Positions 36,869 to 46,925 are shown, counted from the first letter of the stretch. The stretch is DNA of 64,000 bases from JAKZRT01 sp965247915 (GCA_965247915.1 OZ252048.1:868001-932000), one strand, 5' to 3'. Numbers and translations: made by a program. The notes: generated by a model from the sequence alone, not told the origin.

Positions 36869-38545
36869 ATGGGATATAAGTCGGATATCGAGATCGCGCG
36901 CGAGGCCAGCAAGCTGCCGATTCAGGAGATCGGGGCCAAGCTGGGCATCGGCTCGGACGATCTTTTGCCCTATGGCCACGACAAGGCCAAGGTCAGCCAG
37001 GCGTTCATCAATTCGCTGAGCGACCGCGACGACGGCAAGCTGATTCTGGTCACCGCGATCAACCCGACCCCAGCGGGCGAGGGCAAGACCACCACCACGG
37101 TTGGTCTGGGCGACGGTCTGAACCGGATCGGCAAGAACGCCTGCGTCTGCATCCGCGAAGCCTCGCTTGGCCCCAACTTCGGCATGAAGGGCGGGGCGGC
37201 CGGCGGCGGCTATGCGCAGGTCATTCCGATGGAGGATATGAACCTTCATTTCACCGGCGATTTCCACGCTATCACCAGCGCCCATTCGCTGCTGAGTGCG
37301 ATGATCGACAACCACATCTATTGGGGCAATGAGCTCGATATCGACACCCGCCGCGTGGTCTGGCGGCGCGTTGTCGACATGAACGACCGGGCGCTCAGGC
37401 AGATCACCGCCTCGCTTGGCGGCGTGGCGAACGGGTTCCCGCGCGAGGCCGGGTTTGACATCACGGTGGCGTCAGAAGTGATGGCGTGCCTTTGTCTGGC
37501 CAACGACCTCGCCGATCTGACGGCGCGTCTGGGCAACATGATCGTCGCCTACCGCCGCGACCGGACGCCGGTTTTTTGCCGCGACATCAAGGCCGACGGG
37601 GCGATGAGCGTGCTGTTGAAAGATGCGATGCAACCCAACCTGGTGCAGACGCTGGAAAACAACCCGGCCTTCGTTCACGGCGGGCCGTTTGCCAACATTG
37701 CGCATGGCTGCAATTCGGTCATCGCCACTAAAACGGCGCTGAAACTGGCCGATTACGTGGTCACCGAAGCGGGCTTTGGCGCCGACCTCGGGGCCGAGAA
37801 ATTCATGAACATCAAGTGCCGCAAGGCCGGGCTAGCACCCTCGGTCGTAGTCTGCGTGGCCACGGTGCGGGCAATGAAGATGAACGGCGGCGTGGCCAAA
37901 GCCGATCTGGGCGCGGAGAATGTCGAGGCGGTCAAGTCGGGCTGCGCCAACCTTGGGCGGCATATCGAAAACCTCAAGTCTTTCGGCGTTCCGGTGGTGG
38001 TGGCGATCAACCACTTTGTCACCGATACCGACGCCGAGGTTAAGGCAATCAAGAATTTTGTTACCGCGCAGGGGTCCGAGGCGATCCTGGCGCGCCACTG
38101 GGAGCTGGGGTCGGAAGGGTCCGAGCCGCTGGCCCGCCGCGTGGCTGAAATCGCTGACGCCGGCATGGCGAATTTCGCGCCGATCTATCCCGACGAGATG
38201 GGGCTTTTCGAGAAGATGGAGACCATCGCCAAGCGCATCTATCGCGCCGACGAGGTGCTGGCCGACAAGAAAATCCGCGATCAGTTGCACAGCTGGGAAG
38301 AACAGGGATACGGGCATCTGCCGGTCTGTATGGCAAAAACCCAGTATTCGTTCTCGACCGATCCGAACCTGCGCGGTTCGCCCACGGGCCATTCGGTGCC
38401 GGTGCGCGAGGTTCGGCTTTCCGCCGGGGCCGGGTTCATCGTCGCGGTCTGTGGCGAGATCATGACCATGCCCGGCCTGCCGCGCACCCCGGCGGCGCAA
38501 ACCATCATGCTGAACGACGACGGCCAGATCGAAGGTCTGTTCTGA
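36869..38545 (+). CDS. fhs: Formate-tetrahydrofolate ligase
   Basis: 558 residues, full length. ATP-dependent formation of 10-formyl-tetrahydrofolate from formate. Starts GYKSDIEIAREASKLPIQEI; phosphate-binding loop PTPAGEGKTTTT; GGAAGGGYAQVIPM; EAGFGADLGAEKF; VRAMKMNGG; ends MPGLPRTPAAQTIMLNDDGQIEGLF. folD follows after 1 bp, so both one-carbon enzymes are co-expressed. Cytosolic. Confidence 0.96.
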   Translation: MGYKSDIEIAREASKLPIQEIGAKLGIGSDDLLPYGHDKAKVSQAFINSLSDRDDGKLILVTAINPTPAGEGKTTTTVGLGDGLNRIGKNACVCIREASLGPNFGMKGGAAGGGYAQVIPMEDMNLHFTGDFHAITSAHSLLSAMIDNHIYWGNELDIDTRRVVWRRVVDMNDRALRQITASLGGVANGFPREAGFDITVASEVMACLCLANDLADLTARLGNMIVAYRRDRTPVFCRDIKADGAMSVLLKDAMQPNLVQTLENNPAFVHGGPFANIAHGCNSVIATKTALKLADYVVTEAGFGADLGAEKFMNIKCRKAGLAPSVVVCVATVRAMKMNGGVAKADLGAENVEAVKSGCANLGRHIENLKSFGVPVVVAINHFVTDTDAEVKAIKNFVTAQGSEAILARHWELGSEGSEPLARRVAEIADAGMANFAPIYPDEMGLFEKMETIAKRIYRADEVLADKKIRDQLHSWEEQGYGHLPVCMAKTQYSFSTDPNLRGSPTGHSVPVREVRLSAGAGFIVAVCGEIMTMPGLPRTPAAQTIMLNDDGQIEGLF

Positions 38546-38546
38546 G

Positions 38547-39440
38547 ATGAGTGCTGCCATTATCGACGGCAAGGCCTTTGCGGCCAAGGTGCGGGCGCAG
38601 GTGACCGAGCATGTGGCGCGGCTGAAGGCGGACCACGACCTGACGCCCGGTTTGGCGGTTGTTCTGGTCGGCGAAGACCCGGCCAGCCAAGTTTACGTGC
38701 GCTCGAAGGGCAAGCAAACGCTCGAAGTGGGGATGAATTCGTTCGAGCACAAGTTCGACGATGACATCTCGCAGGCCGATCTGCTGGCGCTGATCGGCCG
38801 GTTGAACACCGACCCCGCGGTGCATGGCATTCTGGTGCAATTGCCGCTGCCGGGGCACATGAACTCGGACCTGGTGCTTAACGCGATTGATCCGGCCAAG
38901 GATGTCGATGGCTTCCACATCTCGAATGTTGGCCTGCTTGGAACCGGTCAGAAATCGATGGTGCCCTGCACGCCGCTTGGAAGCCTGATGATGCTGCGCG
39001 ACCATCTCGGGCCGCTTTCGGGTCTTAACGCCGTCGTGGTGGGCCGGTCCAACATTGTCGGCAAGCCGATGTTCAACCTGCTTCTGAAAGACAGTTGCAC
39101 GGTGACGGTGGCGCATTCGCGCACCAAAGACCTGGCGGACGTGTTGCGTAAGGCCGATATCGTGATCGCCGCCGTGGGGCGGCCCGAGATGGTCAAGGGT
39201 ACTTGGATCAAACCCGGTGCCACGGTCATCGACGTGGGCATCAACCGCATCGACAAGCCCGGGGGCGGCACCCGGCTGGTTGGGGACGTGGAGTTTGCCT
39301 CGGCGTCGCAGGTTGCGGGCGCCATCACCCCGGTGCCGGGCGGGGTGGGTCCGATGACCATCGCCTGCCTGCTGGCCAACACGCTGACCGCCGCTTGCCG
39401 GGCCAACGGGCTGGATGAGCCGCAGGGGCTGACGGCCTGA
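38547..39440 (+). CDS. folD: Methylene-tetrahydrofolate dehydrogenase/cyclohydrolase
   Basis: 297 residues. YVRSKGK(Q)T catalytic tyrosine/lysine box, VHGILVQLPLPGHM, PCTPLG, VVGRSNIVGKPM NADP-binding loop and PVPGGVGPMT near the C-terminus are diagnostic. Interconverts 5,10-methylene-, methenyl- and 10-formyl-THF. Begins 1 bp after the fhs stop. Converges with pdeM. Confidence 0.96.
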   Translation: MSAAIIDGKAFAAKVRAQVTEHVARLKADHDLTPGLAVVLVGEDPASQVYVRSKGKQTLEVGMNSFEHKFDDDISQADLLALIGRLNTDPAVHGILVQLPLPGHMNSDLVLNAIDPAKDVDGFHISNVGLLGTGQKSMVPCTPLGSLMMLRDHLGPLSGLNAVVVGRSNIVGKPMFNLLLKDSCTVTVAHSRTKDLADVLRKADIVIAAVGRPEMVKGTWIKPGATVIDVGINRIDKPGGGTRLVGDVEFASASQVAGAITPVPGGVGPMTIACLLANTLTAACRANGLDEPQGLTA

Positions 39441-39465
39441 TATTACCGGATTGAGTGCTGCGCGA

Positions 39466-40185
39466 TTACCGGGGCATCGGAATGCGGGACGGGCAAGGGC
39501 CGGTCAGAATGGCCTCGGCACCCTCGGCCATCAGCGTCGCGAGCGCTGCATCCGATGATCTGAGGCCGCCGGTGTAAGTGCCGTATGCCGGCAAGATCAG
39601 GCGGCGGTCATCGACCAGAAAACAGGCGCGGCTGAGGTTGCGTCCGCGAAGGGCGACGCGCGCCTTCGGGTGGTAATGGCCCGACACTTCGCCCGGTTTC
39701 GCGCCCGTCGCCGCGGCGTGGCGAAAGGTCAGGGCACCGAACGCCGCCTCGGTCCGGTGGCTGCCGCCAAGCGCCAGCGGCGCGGGGTCGTGGTTGCCCG
39801 CGATCCAGATCCACTCCCGGCCCGCTTGCAGGCAGGCAATCCATTCTGCCACAGCCCCAGACAGCGCGCCGGCCGCCGCCATATCGTCAAAGCTATCGCC
39901 AAGTGCGACCACCCGGGCCGCGCTAGTCGCCGCCAGGTCAGACTGAAGCCGGTTGAGCGTATCCTCGGCCTCGTAAGGCGGGATCAGAGCACCGGTGCGG
40001 CGCGCGATCCGCTCGGATTTGCCCAGATGCAGGTCCGAGATGCACAAAATCCGCGCCCCCGGCCACCAGAGCGCGCCCGACGGCAGCGCCTGAAGGTCTT
40101 CGCCGGCAAATGAAAAGGCCAGGCTGTTCATGGTGTGTTCTTGCCCGCCAGCACGCCCGTTCGTCAAGTCCTGATCCGGGATCAT
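39466..40185 (-). CDS. pdeM: Ligase-associated DNA damage response endonuclease PdeM
   Basis: 239 codons from ATG 40185, which overlaps the helicase stop by 4 bp; homologs suggest the start could be Met19 (40131, MNSLAFSFAG). Metallophosphoesterase motifs are all present: SDLHLGKSE, LGDSFDD, GNHDP and SGHYHPK. The family occurs with a helicase, exonuclease and ATP-dependent ligase in a repair set; only the helicase adjoins here. Ligase and exonuclease are not in the window. Confidence 0.85.
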   Translation of the reverse strand: MIPDQDLTNGRAGGQEHTMNSLAFSFAGEDLQALPSGALWWPGARILCISDLHLGKSERIARRTGALIPPYEAEDTLNRLQSDLAATSAARVVALGDSFDDMAAAGALSGAVAEWIACLQAGREWIWIAGNHDPAPLALGGSHRTEAAFGALTFRHAAATGAKPGEVSGHYHPKARVALRGRNLSRACFLVDDRRLILPAYGTYTGGLRSSDAALATLMAEGAEAILTGPCPSRIPMPR

Positions 40186-42584
40186 GGCGCGAGACCCGCC
40201 TCGGCCATCAGGCGGGCGACCTCCATGGCCAGCAGTTTTTCCTCGGCCGCGCCCTTCACCGGCACGCGGCCGACCTCGAGAAACAGCGGTGCGGCCAACG
40301 GCGTCACGCGGGTCAGCACCACATGGTCGATCCGGCCGCGGGTGCGGGTCAGCATTTCATCGATGCGCCTGAAATCCACCAGCCCCTTCATCGCTTCTTC
40401 GCGGGTCACTTTCAGCATCAGGTGATCGGGGTCGTATTTCATCAGCGTGTCATAAAGGATGTCGGATGAAAACGTCGCCTGCCGCCCGCCTTTTTTGGCA
40501 CCGATCGACTGACGTTCGATCAGCCCGGCGATCACCGCGCTGGTCCGAAACGTCCGCTTCATCACCGCGTTGCCGCCCAGCCAGGTTTCCAGTCCGTCGC
40601 GCAAGTCATCCGGATCCAGCAAAAACGCCGGGTCGGGCACCGGATCGAGCCCCGAGATCAGCAGCGCGTAATCGGTCGACACGAACGACATCGGGTTCAG
40701 CCCCGCCGCTTCCATCCGGCGCGTCACCAGAAGGCCAAGCGTCTGCATGGCGTTGCGGCCCGCAAAGCCATAGATGCACAGATGCGCGCGCCCGTCGTAG
40801 GGGAAACTTTCGACCAGAATCCGGTCGCGCGACGGCAGGCGGCTGACCGCGCGCTGCAGCGCCAGCCAGTCGGCGGTGTGGTCCGGCAGGTCGGGCCAGT
40901 TGTCGCGCGCGAAAAGCCCCAGAATGCGGTCGGAAAGTTGCGTCGAAGTGGCGAATTTGGTGCCGCTAAAGACCGCGATCCGGGGCTTTTTTGCGTTGGC
41001 GCGGCGCACTTCGACGGTCATTTCGCGCAGACCCTCGTAGGCCACGATGCGTCCGCCGATCAGAAACGTGTCGCCTTTGGACAGCGAGGCGGCGAAATAT
41101 TCTTCGACCTCGCCCAGGGGTTTGCCCCGGCCCCGCATACGCACCTTCATCATGTCGCTGTCCTGGATGGTGCCGATATTCATGCGGATGCGCGCCGCGG
41201 CGCGCGGGTCGCGCAGCTGCCAACACCCGTCCGGGCGCTGGACCAGCCGCTGCCAGCGGTCGTAGGCCCTGAGCGCATAGCCCCCGATCGCGACAAATTC
41301 CAGGCATTCGTCAAACCCGCCCCGGGTCAGATCGCAGTATGAGCCGACGCTGCGCACTTGGGCGTAAAGATCATCGGCCGAGAACGGTCCGGCGCAGGCG
41401 GCAATCAGGATGTGCTGGCACAGGACGTCGCGCGGGCCGGGGCCGGGCGGGTCGCCGTCCAGCGCGCGGGCCCGAATCGCCTCGAGAGCGGCATGGCATT
41501 CGACCACCTCGAACCGGTTGGCGGGCACCAGGCGCGCCTTTGACGGCGCGTTATAGCGGTGATTGGCGCGCCCGATCCGCTGCACCAGTCGTTTGACGTT
41601 TTTCGGCGCGCCGACCTGGATGATCAGGTCGACATCGCCCCAGTCGATGCCCAGATCAAGCGTCCCGGTGCAGACAATCGCGCGCAGTTCGCCGGCCAGC
41701 ATCGCGGCCTCGACCCGCGCCCGCTGGCCCCGGTCGAGGCTGCCGTGGTGGATGCCTACGGCCAGGCCGTCGTCATTGGCAAGCCACAGATTATAAAAGA
41801 AAATTTCCGCCTGGGCGCGGGTGTTGTGGAAAATCAGCGTGGTCTTGTGCTTTTTGACCTCTTCCAGCACCCGGGGAATCGCATATTTGCCGCCACCGCC
41901 CGACCAGGGCGGCGGTGCGTCGGTCTTAAGCATGGCGATATCCGGATCGGGGCCGGGGTCGGCCTCGACCAGACCCGGCGGGTCGGGATGGCGCGCCAGA
42001 TAAGCGGCCATGGCGGCCGGGTCTTCGACCGTCGCCGACAGCCCGACGCGCCGCAGGTCCGGCACGATCGCCTGCAGCCGCGACAGCGCCAGCATCAGCT
42101 GATCGCCGCGCTTGGCCTCGGCCAGCGCGTGTATTTCGTCGATGATAACGCGCCTTAGCCCCGCGAACATGCGCGGCGCGTCTTCGTATGAGATCAGTAA
42201 CGCCAGACTTTCCGGCGTGGTCAGCAGAATGTGCGGCGGGTCGGTGCGCTGGCGTTTCTTGGCGGTCGCCGGGGTGTCGCCGGTCCGGTCCTCGACCCTT
42301 ATCGCCAGGCCCATCTCGGCAATCGGGCTTTCCAGATTGCGGCGGATGTCGGCGGCCAGCGCTTTCAGGGGCGAGACGTAGAGCGTGTGCAAGCCGCGCG
42401 ACGGGTCGGTGGCCAGGTCACGCAGCGTCGGCAGAAACCCGGCCAGCGTCTTGCCGCCGCCGGTCGGCGCGACCAGCAGCAGCGCAGGCTCGCCAGCCCG
42501 GTCCAGCATCGCCTGCTGGTGCGGATGAATATCCCACCCCCGCGACGCGAACCAAGTCAGTAACTTCGGGGGCAGTGCGGCCAT
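40182..42584 (-). CDS. Ligase-associated DEXH-box helicase (Lhr-like)
   Basis: 800 residues. Superfamily 2 helicase motifs: APTGGGKTLAGFLP, TTPESL, IDEIHALAE, SATVEDP, TLIFHNTR and QRIGRANHR. A DUF1998-free C-terminal Lhr-like domain follows (MKVRMRGRGKPLGEVEEYFAASL; MKYDPDHLMLKVTREEAMKGLVD). Expected to unwind DNA in the LigC/PdeM repair set. Coupled to pdeM by ATGA overlap. Confidence 0.9.
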   Translation of the reverse strand: MAALPPKLLTWFASRGWDIHPHQQAMLDRAGEPALLLVAPTGGGKTLAGFLPTLRDLATDPSRGLHTLYVSPLKALAADIRRNLESPIAEMGLAIRVEDRTGDTPATAKKRQRTDPPHILLTTPESLALLISYEDAPRMFAGLRRVIIDEIHALAEAKRGDQLMLALSRLQAIVPDLRRVGLSATVEDPAAMAAYLARHPDPPGLVEADPGPDPDIAMLKTDAPPPWSGGGGKYAIPRVLEEVKKHKTTLIFHNTRAQAEIFFYNLWLANDDGLAVGIHHGSLDRGQRARVEAAMLAGELRAIVCTGTLDLGIDWGDVDLIIQVGAPKNVKRLVQRIGRANHRYNAPSKARLVPANRFEVVECHAALEAIRARALDGDPPGPGPRDVLCQHILIAACAGPFSADDLYAQVRSVGSYCDLTRGGFDECLEFVAIGGYALRAYDRWQRLVQRPDGCWQLRDPRAAARIRMNIGTIQDSDMMKVRMRGRGKPLGEVEEYFAASLSKGDTFLIGGRIVAYEGLREMTVEVRRANAKKPRIAVFSGTKFATSTQLSDRILGLFARDNWPDLPDHTADWLALQRAVSRLPSRDRILVESFPYDGRAHLCIYGFAGRNAMQTLGLLVTRRMEAAGLNPMSFVSTDYALLISGLDPVPDPAFLLDPDDLRDGLETWLGGNAVMKRTFRTSAVIAGLIERQSIGAKKGGRQATFSSDILYDTLMKYDPDHLMLKVTREEAMKGLVDFRRIDEMLTRTRGRIDHVVLTRVTPLAAPLFLEVGRVPVKGAAEEKLLAMEVARLMAEAGLAP

Positions 42585-42724
42585 GGGCCAGACCTAGCGC
42601 GCAATGAGGCCTGCGAAAACCCGCGCCATCATCTTTCCAGAAATTCTCCGTGGGGGGTGCGGGGGACTGGCCGCCCGCGTGGCAATCAGTGGATTATCGT
42701 TTCTTCCTTGACGAACATATTGGC

Positions 42725-43996
42725 CTAGGCGCGATCGACCAGCTCGGGCGACATCTGGTTGGGGATGCCCTCGAATTCGCAGATCGAAATCATCTGATCG
42801 ACCAGAAAGATCGGCTGGTAGTTGGCATAGATATTGTCGATGGCGGGGTATTTCTTCTGCAACAGGTGGATCAGCGTCGGCTCGTCCAGCGGCACTTTTT
42901 TGTTGCGCGCGACAATGGCGAAGATTTTCAGGAAATCCTCCTGGTTCGGCCCGTCGATCTTGATCTTGAAGAAGATCCGGCGCAGGGCGGCCTTGTCGAA
43001 GATCTCGTTGGGGCGGAAGTTGGTCGAGAAGATCACCAGCGTGTCGAACGGCGTCACGAACTTCTCGCCCGATTGCAGGGCCAGAATGTCGTGGCCTTCT
43101 TCCAGCGGCACGATCCAGCGGTTTATCAGCGACCGCGGCGGTTCTTCCTGACGGCCAAGGTCATCAACGATGAACACGCCGCCCGATGATTTCATCTGCA
43201 AAGGCGCCTGATAGGTGCGCGAGGTCGGGTTATAAACCAGATCGAGCATCGCAAGGCTCAGCTCACCACCGGTGATCACGGTCGGGCGGCGGCAGAGCAC
43301 ATAACGCCGGTCATAATGCCCGCCGGCCCGGCGCAGCGCATTGGGGTCCTGTTCTTCTTCTTCGATGATCGTATGAACGATCGGGTCGTAAACAGTGATC
43401 ACCTGGCCCGAATATTCGACCGCGCGCGGCACATAGATGTTGTCGCCAAGCGCGTCGCGGATGCCGTTCGAGATCGACGATTTACCGTTGCCCGGCGGCC
43501 CGTACATCAGCACCGACCGGCCGGCGCTGACCGCCGGGCCGAGGTGATCCAAAAGCTCGTCGGGCAGGATCAGATGATCCATGGCCGCGAGCAGCTGAGC
43601 GCGGGTGACCTGGATGTTGCGGATCGACTGGCGTTTGACCTGTTCGCCGAAATTGGCAAGCGGTATCGGCATGGCGCCGTAATATTCCGACTGGGCCAGC
43701 GCATCGAGCGCCCGCGCCTTGCCCGCGTCGGAAAGCTGATAGCCCATTTCCGAGCCCGCCGTCGCGTGCATGGTGCCCGTCGCCTCGACCAGTTTCTGGG
43801 TGCGCGCCAGGTCCACCAGCTCTTGGGTCACTGGAATTGGCAGGCACATAACCAGGGACAGCGGGGTCACATGTTCAAGGTTCATCCTGAACATCGTCTT
43901 CAGCAGGATGTCGCGCATCATCACAATCGTCAGCCCGGTGTCTTGCAGCGTTTTGGCCAGGGCCGGTGCGATTACATTTGACGTGTGCATATTCAT
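42725..43996 (-). CDS. AAA-type ATPase, probable late nonsense codon
   Basis: 423 residues to TAG at 42725. Walker A GPPGNGKSS, Walker B GVFIVDDLG, and an arginine finger-like LRRIFFKIK. After the TAG the same frame continues ANMFVKEETIIH to TGA at 42686, and the TAG replaces what looks like a tryptophan codon (VDRA-W-ANMF). So the protein may have lost 13 residues. Role unknown to me; relatives in Rhodobacteraceae are single AAA proteins. Start ATG 43996 with AGGTG upstream. Confidence 0.75.
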   Translation of the reverse strand: MNMHTSNVIAPALAKTLQDTGLTIVMMRDILLKTMFRMNLEHVTPLSLVMCLPIPVTQELVDLARTQKLVEATGTMHATAGSEMGYQLSDAGKARALDALAQSEYYGAMPIPLANFGEQVKRQSIRNIQVTRAQLLAAMDHLILPDELLDHLGPAVSAGRSVLMYGPPGNGKSSISNGIRDALGDNIYVPRAVEYSGQVITVYDPIVHTIIEEEEQDPNALRRAGGHYDRRYVLCRRPTVITGGELSLAMLDLVYNPTSRTYQAPLQMKSSGGVFIVDDLGRQEEPPRSLINRWIVPLEEGHDILALQSGEKFVTPFDTLVIFSTNFRPNEIFDKAALRRIFFKIKIDGPNQEDFLKIFAIVARNKKVPLDEPTLIHLLQKKYPAIDNIYANYQPIFLVDQMISICEFEGIPNQMSPELVDRA

Positions 43997-44138
43997 CTTT
44001 TGACACCTATTATTGGCTCGATACGGGCACTTTGGGGCGGTATTTGCCTATGAATCAGAAACGGCCCTCAAAACGGGGGTTCACTGTCCGCAGTTTTGCC
44101 GAATATTGTGGCCAAATAATTGCAAGAAAGAGGCTGAT

Positions 44139-45770
44139 ATGGAGCGGGCGAACCCAATTGCGCTGATCTTCGCGCTTTTTGCCATGCTGGTGCTGTTTGG
44201 CGGGGCCGGATGGCTGAAGGACGGCATCTATCTGGCCAAACACGAAGGCGACGCGCTGCATTTCCTCGAGATCGTCTTGCGCATGGCCGAGGGCCAGCGC
44301 CCGCACCTTGATTTCATGACCCCGATAGGCGCCATGGCGTTTAAGCCGATTGTCTGGTTCATCGACGGCGATACCGGGCCGGGGCGGGCCCTGGTGCTGG
44401 CCCAGGTGATGATCTTGCTGGCGCTTTTTCCCGTAGTCTGGTGGATCGGGGTCACGCGGCTGACTACGATCCAGGCGGTGTGTCTGGGCCTGGTGATCAC
44501 GGTTCTGGTCACCGCCTTCGTGCACGGCGAGGCCGAGCCGACCCTGTCGGTGTCAATGCATTACAACAGATGGGCCTGGGCGGTGGCCTTTCTGGTTATT
44601 GCGACGGCGATCCTGCCTGCCTCCGGCCTGCGCGCCCCGGCGGTTGACGGGGGGATCATCGGGGTGGGGTTCGCCCTTATGCTGTTGACCAAGGTCACTT
44701 ACGTGGCGGGCTTTGGCCCCGCCGTGCTGGTGGCGCTGATCGTGCGACGCGAATGGATGGCGCTGGCCTCGGCGGTGCTGTGGGGGCTGGCGGTTCTGGG
44801 GTTTTTCACGGCGGTGAACGGCGTGCCCTACTGGCTGGCTTATTGGCAGGATGTTCTGGTCGTCACCGGGTCCGAGAACCGGTCGTTTCCCAGCCTGTCG
44901 GTGCGCGAGGTCATCGCGGCTCCGGCCTATCTGGGCGGCAGCCTGCTGCTGCTGGCGTCGGTGATCTTCCTGCGCCAGGCGCGCCAGCCCCAGGCCGGGT
45001 TGATCCTGCTTTTGCTGGCGCCCGGGTTCATCTTTGTGACCTACCAGAACTTTGGCAACGATCCGCAGTGGCTTTATTTTCTGCCCATCCTGCTTTTCGC
45101 GCTGCGCCCCGGCAGCGAGGTCTACAACGGGCTGGGCTGGGACCTGCGCAAGGCGGTCACATTGTCGGCTGTTATAGCTATAGCGCTGGCGGCGCCGTCG
45201 TTTCTGAACCTGGCCTACAGCCCGCTCAGGCATCTGACCGCCGACACCGGCGAATACAAGCCGCTTTTGCGCGATGATCCGGTGCTGGGCGATGTCTATA
45301 CGATCACCGCGCGCGCCTATGCCGCCGGGCACGCCCGATCCGTGATCCAGCCCGGGGCCCCGATGGAGGCCTATGCGGTCGAGCTTGACGAGCCGCGAAA
45401 ACATACTGAAATCGACGGCGAGATTCTGCCCATCTGCGAACTGACCTCTGGCCTGGTGGCCTATTTCGACGTCATCGCCAAGGACCTTGAAGCGGCGGGC
45501 TTTGGCGGCTCTTCGGTGATGACCGCGGATGTGTTTTCGACGATTTACTGGCTTTATGGTGATTTCAAACCCCTGTACCGCGGCGCGCCCTGGTCCTATG
45601 GCACCGCGGCGGGGCTGGAGGACGCCGACTATTTTCTGGTGCCGTTCTGTCCGCTGCACCCGCACACGCAGCGCCAGATCGTCGAGGCGGTCGAGGACCG
45701 GCCCGAGTTTACGCTGACCGAAATTCGCCGCACGGAGTTATACATTTTGTTCCGGGTGTCAGGGGCGTAG
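44139..45770 (+). CDS. Polytopic membrane protein, GT-C-like
   Basis: 543 residues from ATG 44139 (AAGAGG upstream). About ten hydrophobic helices in the first 390 residues and a soluble C-terminal region of about 150. The first loop (LKDGIYLAKHEGDALHFLEIVLRMAEGQRPHLDFMTPIG) with acidic residues after helix 1 recalls GT-C glycosyltransferases, which use polyprenyl-phosphate sugars. No motif proves this. It lies near the polyprenyl-pentose genes but is separated by tad remnants and an IS3 element. Confidence 0.6.
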   Translation: MERANPIALIFALFAMLVLFGGAGWLKDGIYLAKHEGDALHFLEIVLRMAEGQRPHLDFMTPIGAMAFKPIVWFIDGDTGPGRALVLAQVMILLALFPVVWWIGVTRLTTIQAVCLGLVITVLVTAFVHGEAEPTLSVSMHYNRWAWAVAFLVIATAILPASGLRAPAVDGGIIGVGFALMLLTKVTYVAGFGPAVLVALIVRREWMALASAVLWGLAVLGFFTAVNGVPYWLAYWQDVLVVTGSENRSFPSLSVREVIAAPAYLGGSLLLLASVIFLRQARQPQAGLILLLLAPGFIFVTYQNFGNDPQWLYFLPILLFALRPGSEVYNGLGWDLRKAVTLSAVIAIALAAPSFLNLAYSPLRHLTADTGEYKPLLRDDPVLGDVYTITARAYAAGHARSVIQPGAPMEAYAVELDEPRKHTEIDGEILPICELTSGLVAYFDVIAKDLEAAGFGGSSVMTADVFSTIYWLYGDFKPLYRGAPWSYGTAAGLEDADYFLVPFCPLHPHTQRQIVEAVEDRPEFTLTEIRRTELYILFRVSGA

Positions 45771-45780
45771 GGTCAGGACC

Positions 45781-46271
45781 CTAGGATGCCCAGACCAATA
45801 CCGCCAGGTATCCCGCCAGCGTCGTCGCCAGTGCGAGTCCCATCGGGAACTTGGCTGCCTCCCACGACTTCCAGTCGGGCACCAGCCCGCGGATGGCTGG
45901 CGTGCGCCGGGCCAGGCGGTGGGTGAAAAAGGCGGCCAGCATGACAACCGCGAAAAAGATGACCACGTTTGTGGCCTCGGAGGCCGCAAAAAACGGCGCT
46001 GCGGCGGCGGCGAATTTGGCGTCGCCGGCGCCAAGCGCGCGCGCCATGTTGGCAACAAATCCGATGGCCAGAACACGAGCCCGTTGAGGATGCGCCAGAG
46101 ATACTCGTCCAGCGACAGGGCGAAAGGGCCGACAATCAGATAGACCGCGACCAGGGCCAGCACCGCCACGTTCGGGATTTTCATCAGCTTCATGTCCGAG
46201 AACGCCACCCAAATGCAGATCGGCACCACGAAGGGCAGAAAATAGGGGGCTGCGGCGGCAGTGACGTCCAT
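45781..46271 (-). pseudogene. TadV/CpaA-type prepilin peptidase, frameshifted
   Basis: N-terminal part (PYFLPFVVPICIWVAFSDMKLMKIPNVAVLALVAVYLI) has the first catalytic aspartate in FSDMKLMKIPN. The second half is in another frame (LAIGFVANMARALGAGDAKF), with the second aspartate in GAGDAK. Inserting one G near 46080 gives a continuous protein (NGLV-VLAIGF). The membrane-embedded peptidase would process Flp-type pilins. Adjacent to the damaged TPR gene, so a tad-type locus has decayed here. Confidence 0.75.
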
Positions 46272-46315
46272 GTCAAAGAGCTTTTGCAAGGCGGATCAAG
46301 GCGTCGGGTTGTGCG

Positions 46316-46852
46316 TCAGTTCACCACCGTGGTCTCGAGCGCGCGCAACGACCGGACGGCGGCCTCGAAGTGCCGCGGATGGGTGTCGATCGCTTCGCGC
46401 AACAGACCCCTGCCGATGGCGACGTCGCCCTGTTTGATCGCCGCCAGCGCCAGCGTGTAGAGAAGCTGTGCCCGTTCAACCTAGCTCATGGCCACCACCG
46501 GCAACTGATAGTTGCGCTGCGCGCCCCGCGCCAGGCCAATGTTGTTTTTCGCCGTGAACAAGTTCGGGTCATAGTTCAGCGCCTCGGCAAAAAGCCGCTC
46601 AGCGCCGGAATAGTCGCCGCGCGTAAGTTTGGAATAGCCCCAGTTGTTCAGAATTCCGGCGGGCTGGGTGGTCAGACCCATAGCCACCTCATAGTAACTG
46701 TCGGACTTTTTCCATTCCTGATTGCTGTCGGCCACCATCGCTTCGAGCCGGTAACGTTGAAGGGTCTCGAATGTCGGCGGCACCGCATCTAGGGCGGCCT
46801 CGGCGCCGTCCCAGTCACCGTTGCGGATCATTGCATCGGCGTATCCCAGCCA
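46316..46852 (-). pseudogene. TadD-like TPR protein with nonsense codon, 5' truncated
   Basis: The frame reads WLGYADAMIRNGDWDGAEAALDAVP, LNNWGYSKLTRGDYSGAERLFAEALNYDPNLFTAKNNIGLARG and QLPVVAMS, then TAG at 46481. Without the stop it continues in frame VERAQLLYTLALAAIKQGDVAIGRGLLREAIDTHP to a natural TGA at 46316. The 5' part with signal sequence is missing at the IS3 element. TPR repeats and context resemble TadD of Flp pili. Confidence 0.75.
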
Positions 46853-46925
46853 TGTCCGTCGTCATATAAAATGGGACATCAGAGCGGTTTGAGTTTTGGA
46901 GGCTCTGGTTCGTTTGTGTGATTGA

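Noticed and set aside
44553..45665. 370-codon minus-strand open frame
   Set aside because: Antisense of the membrane protein gene; low-complexity Arg/Gln-rich translation and no motif.
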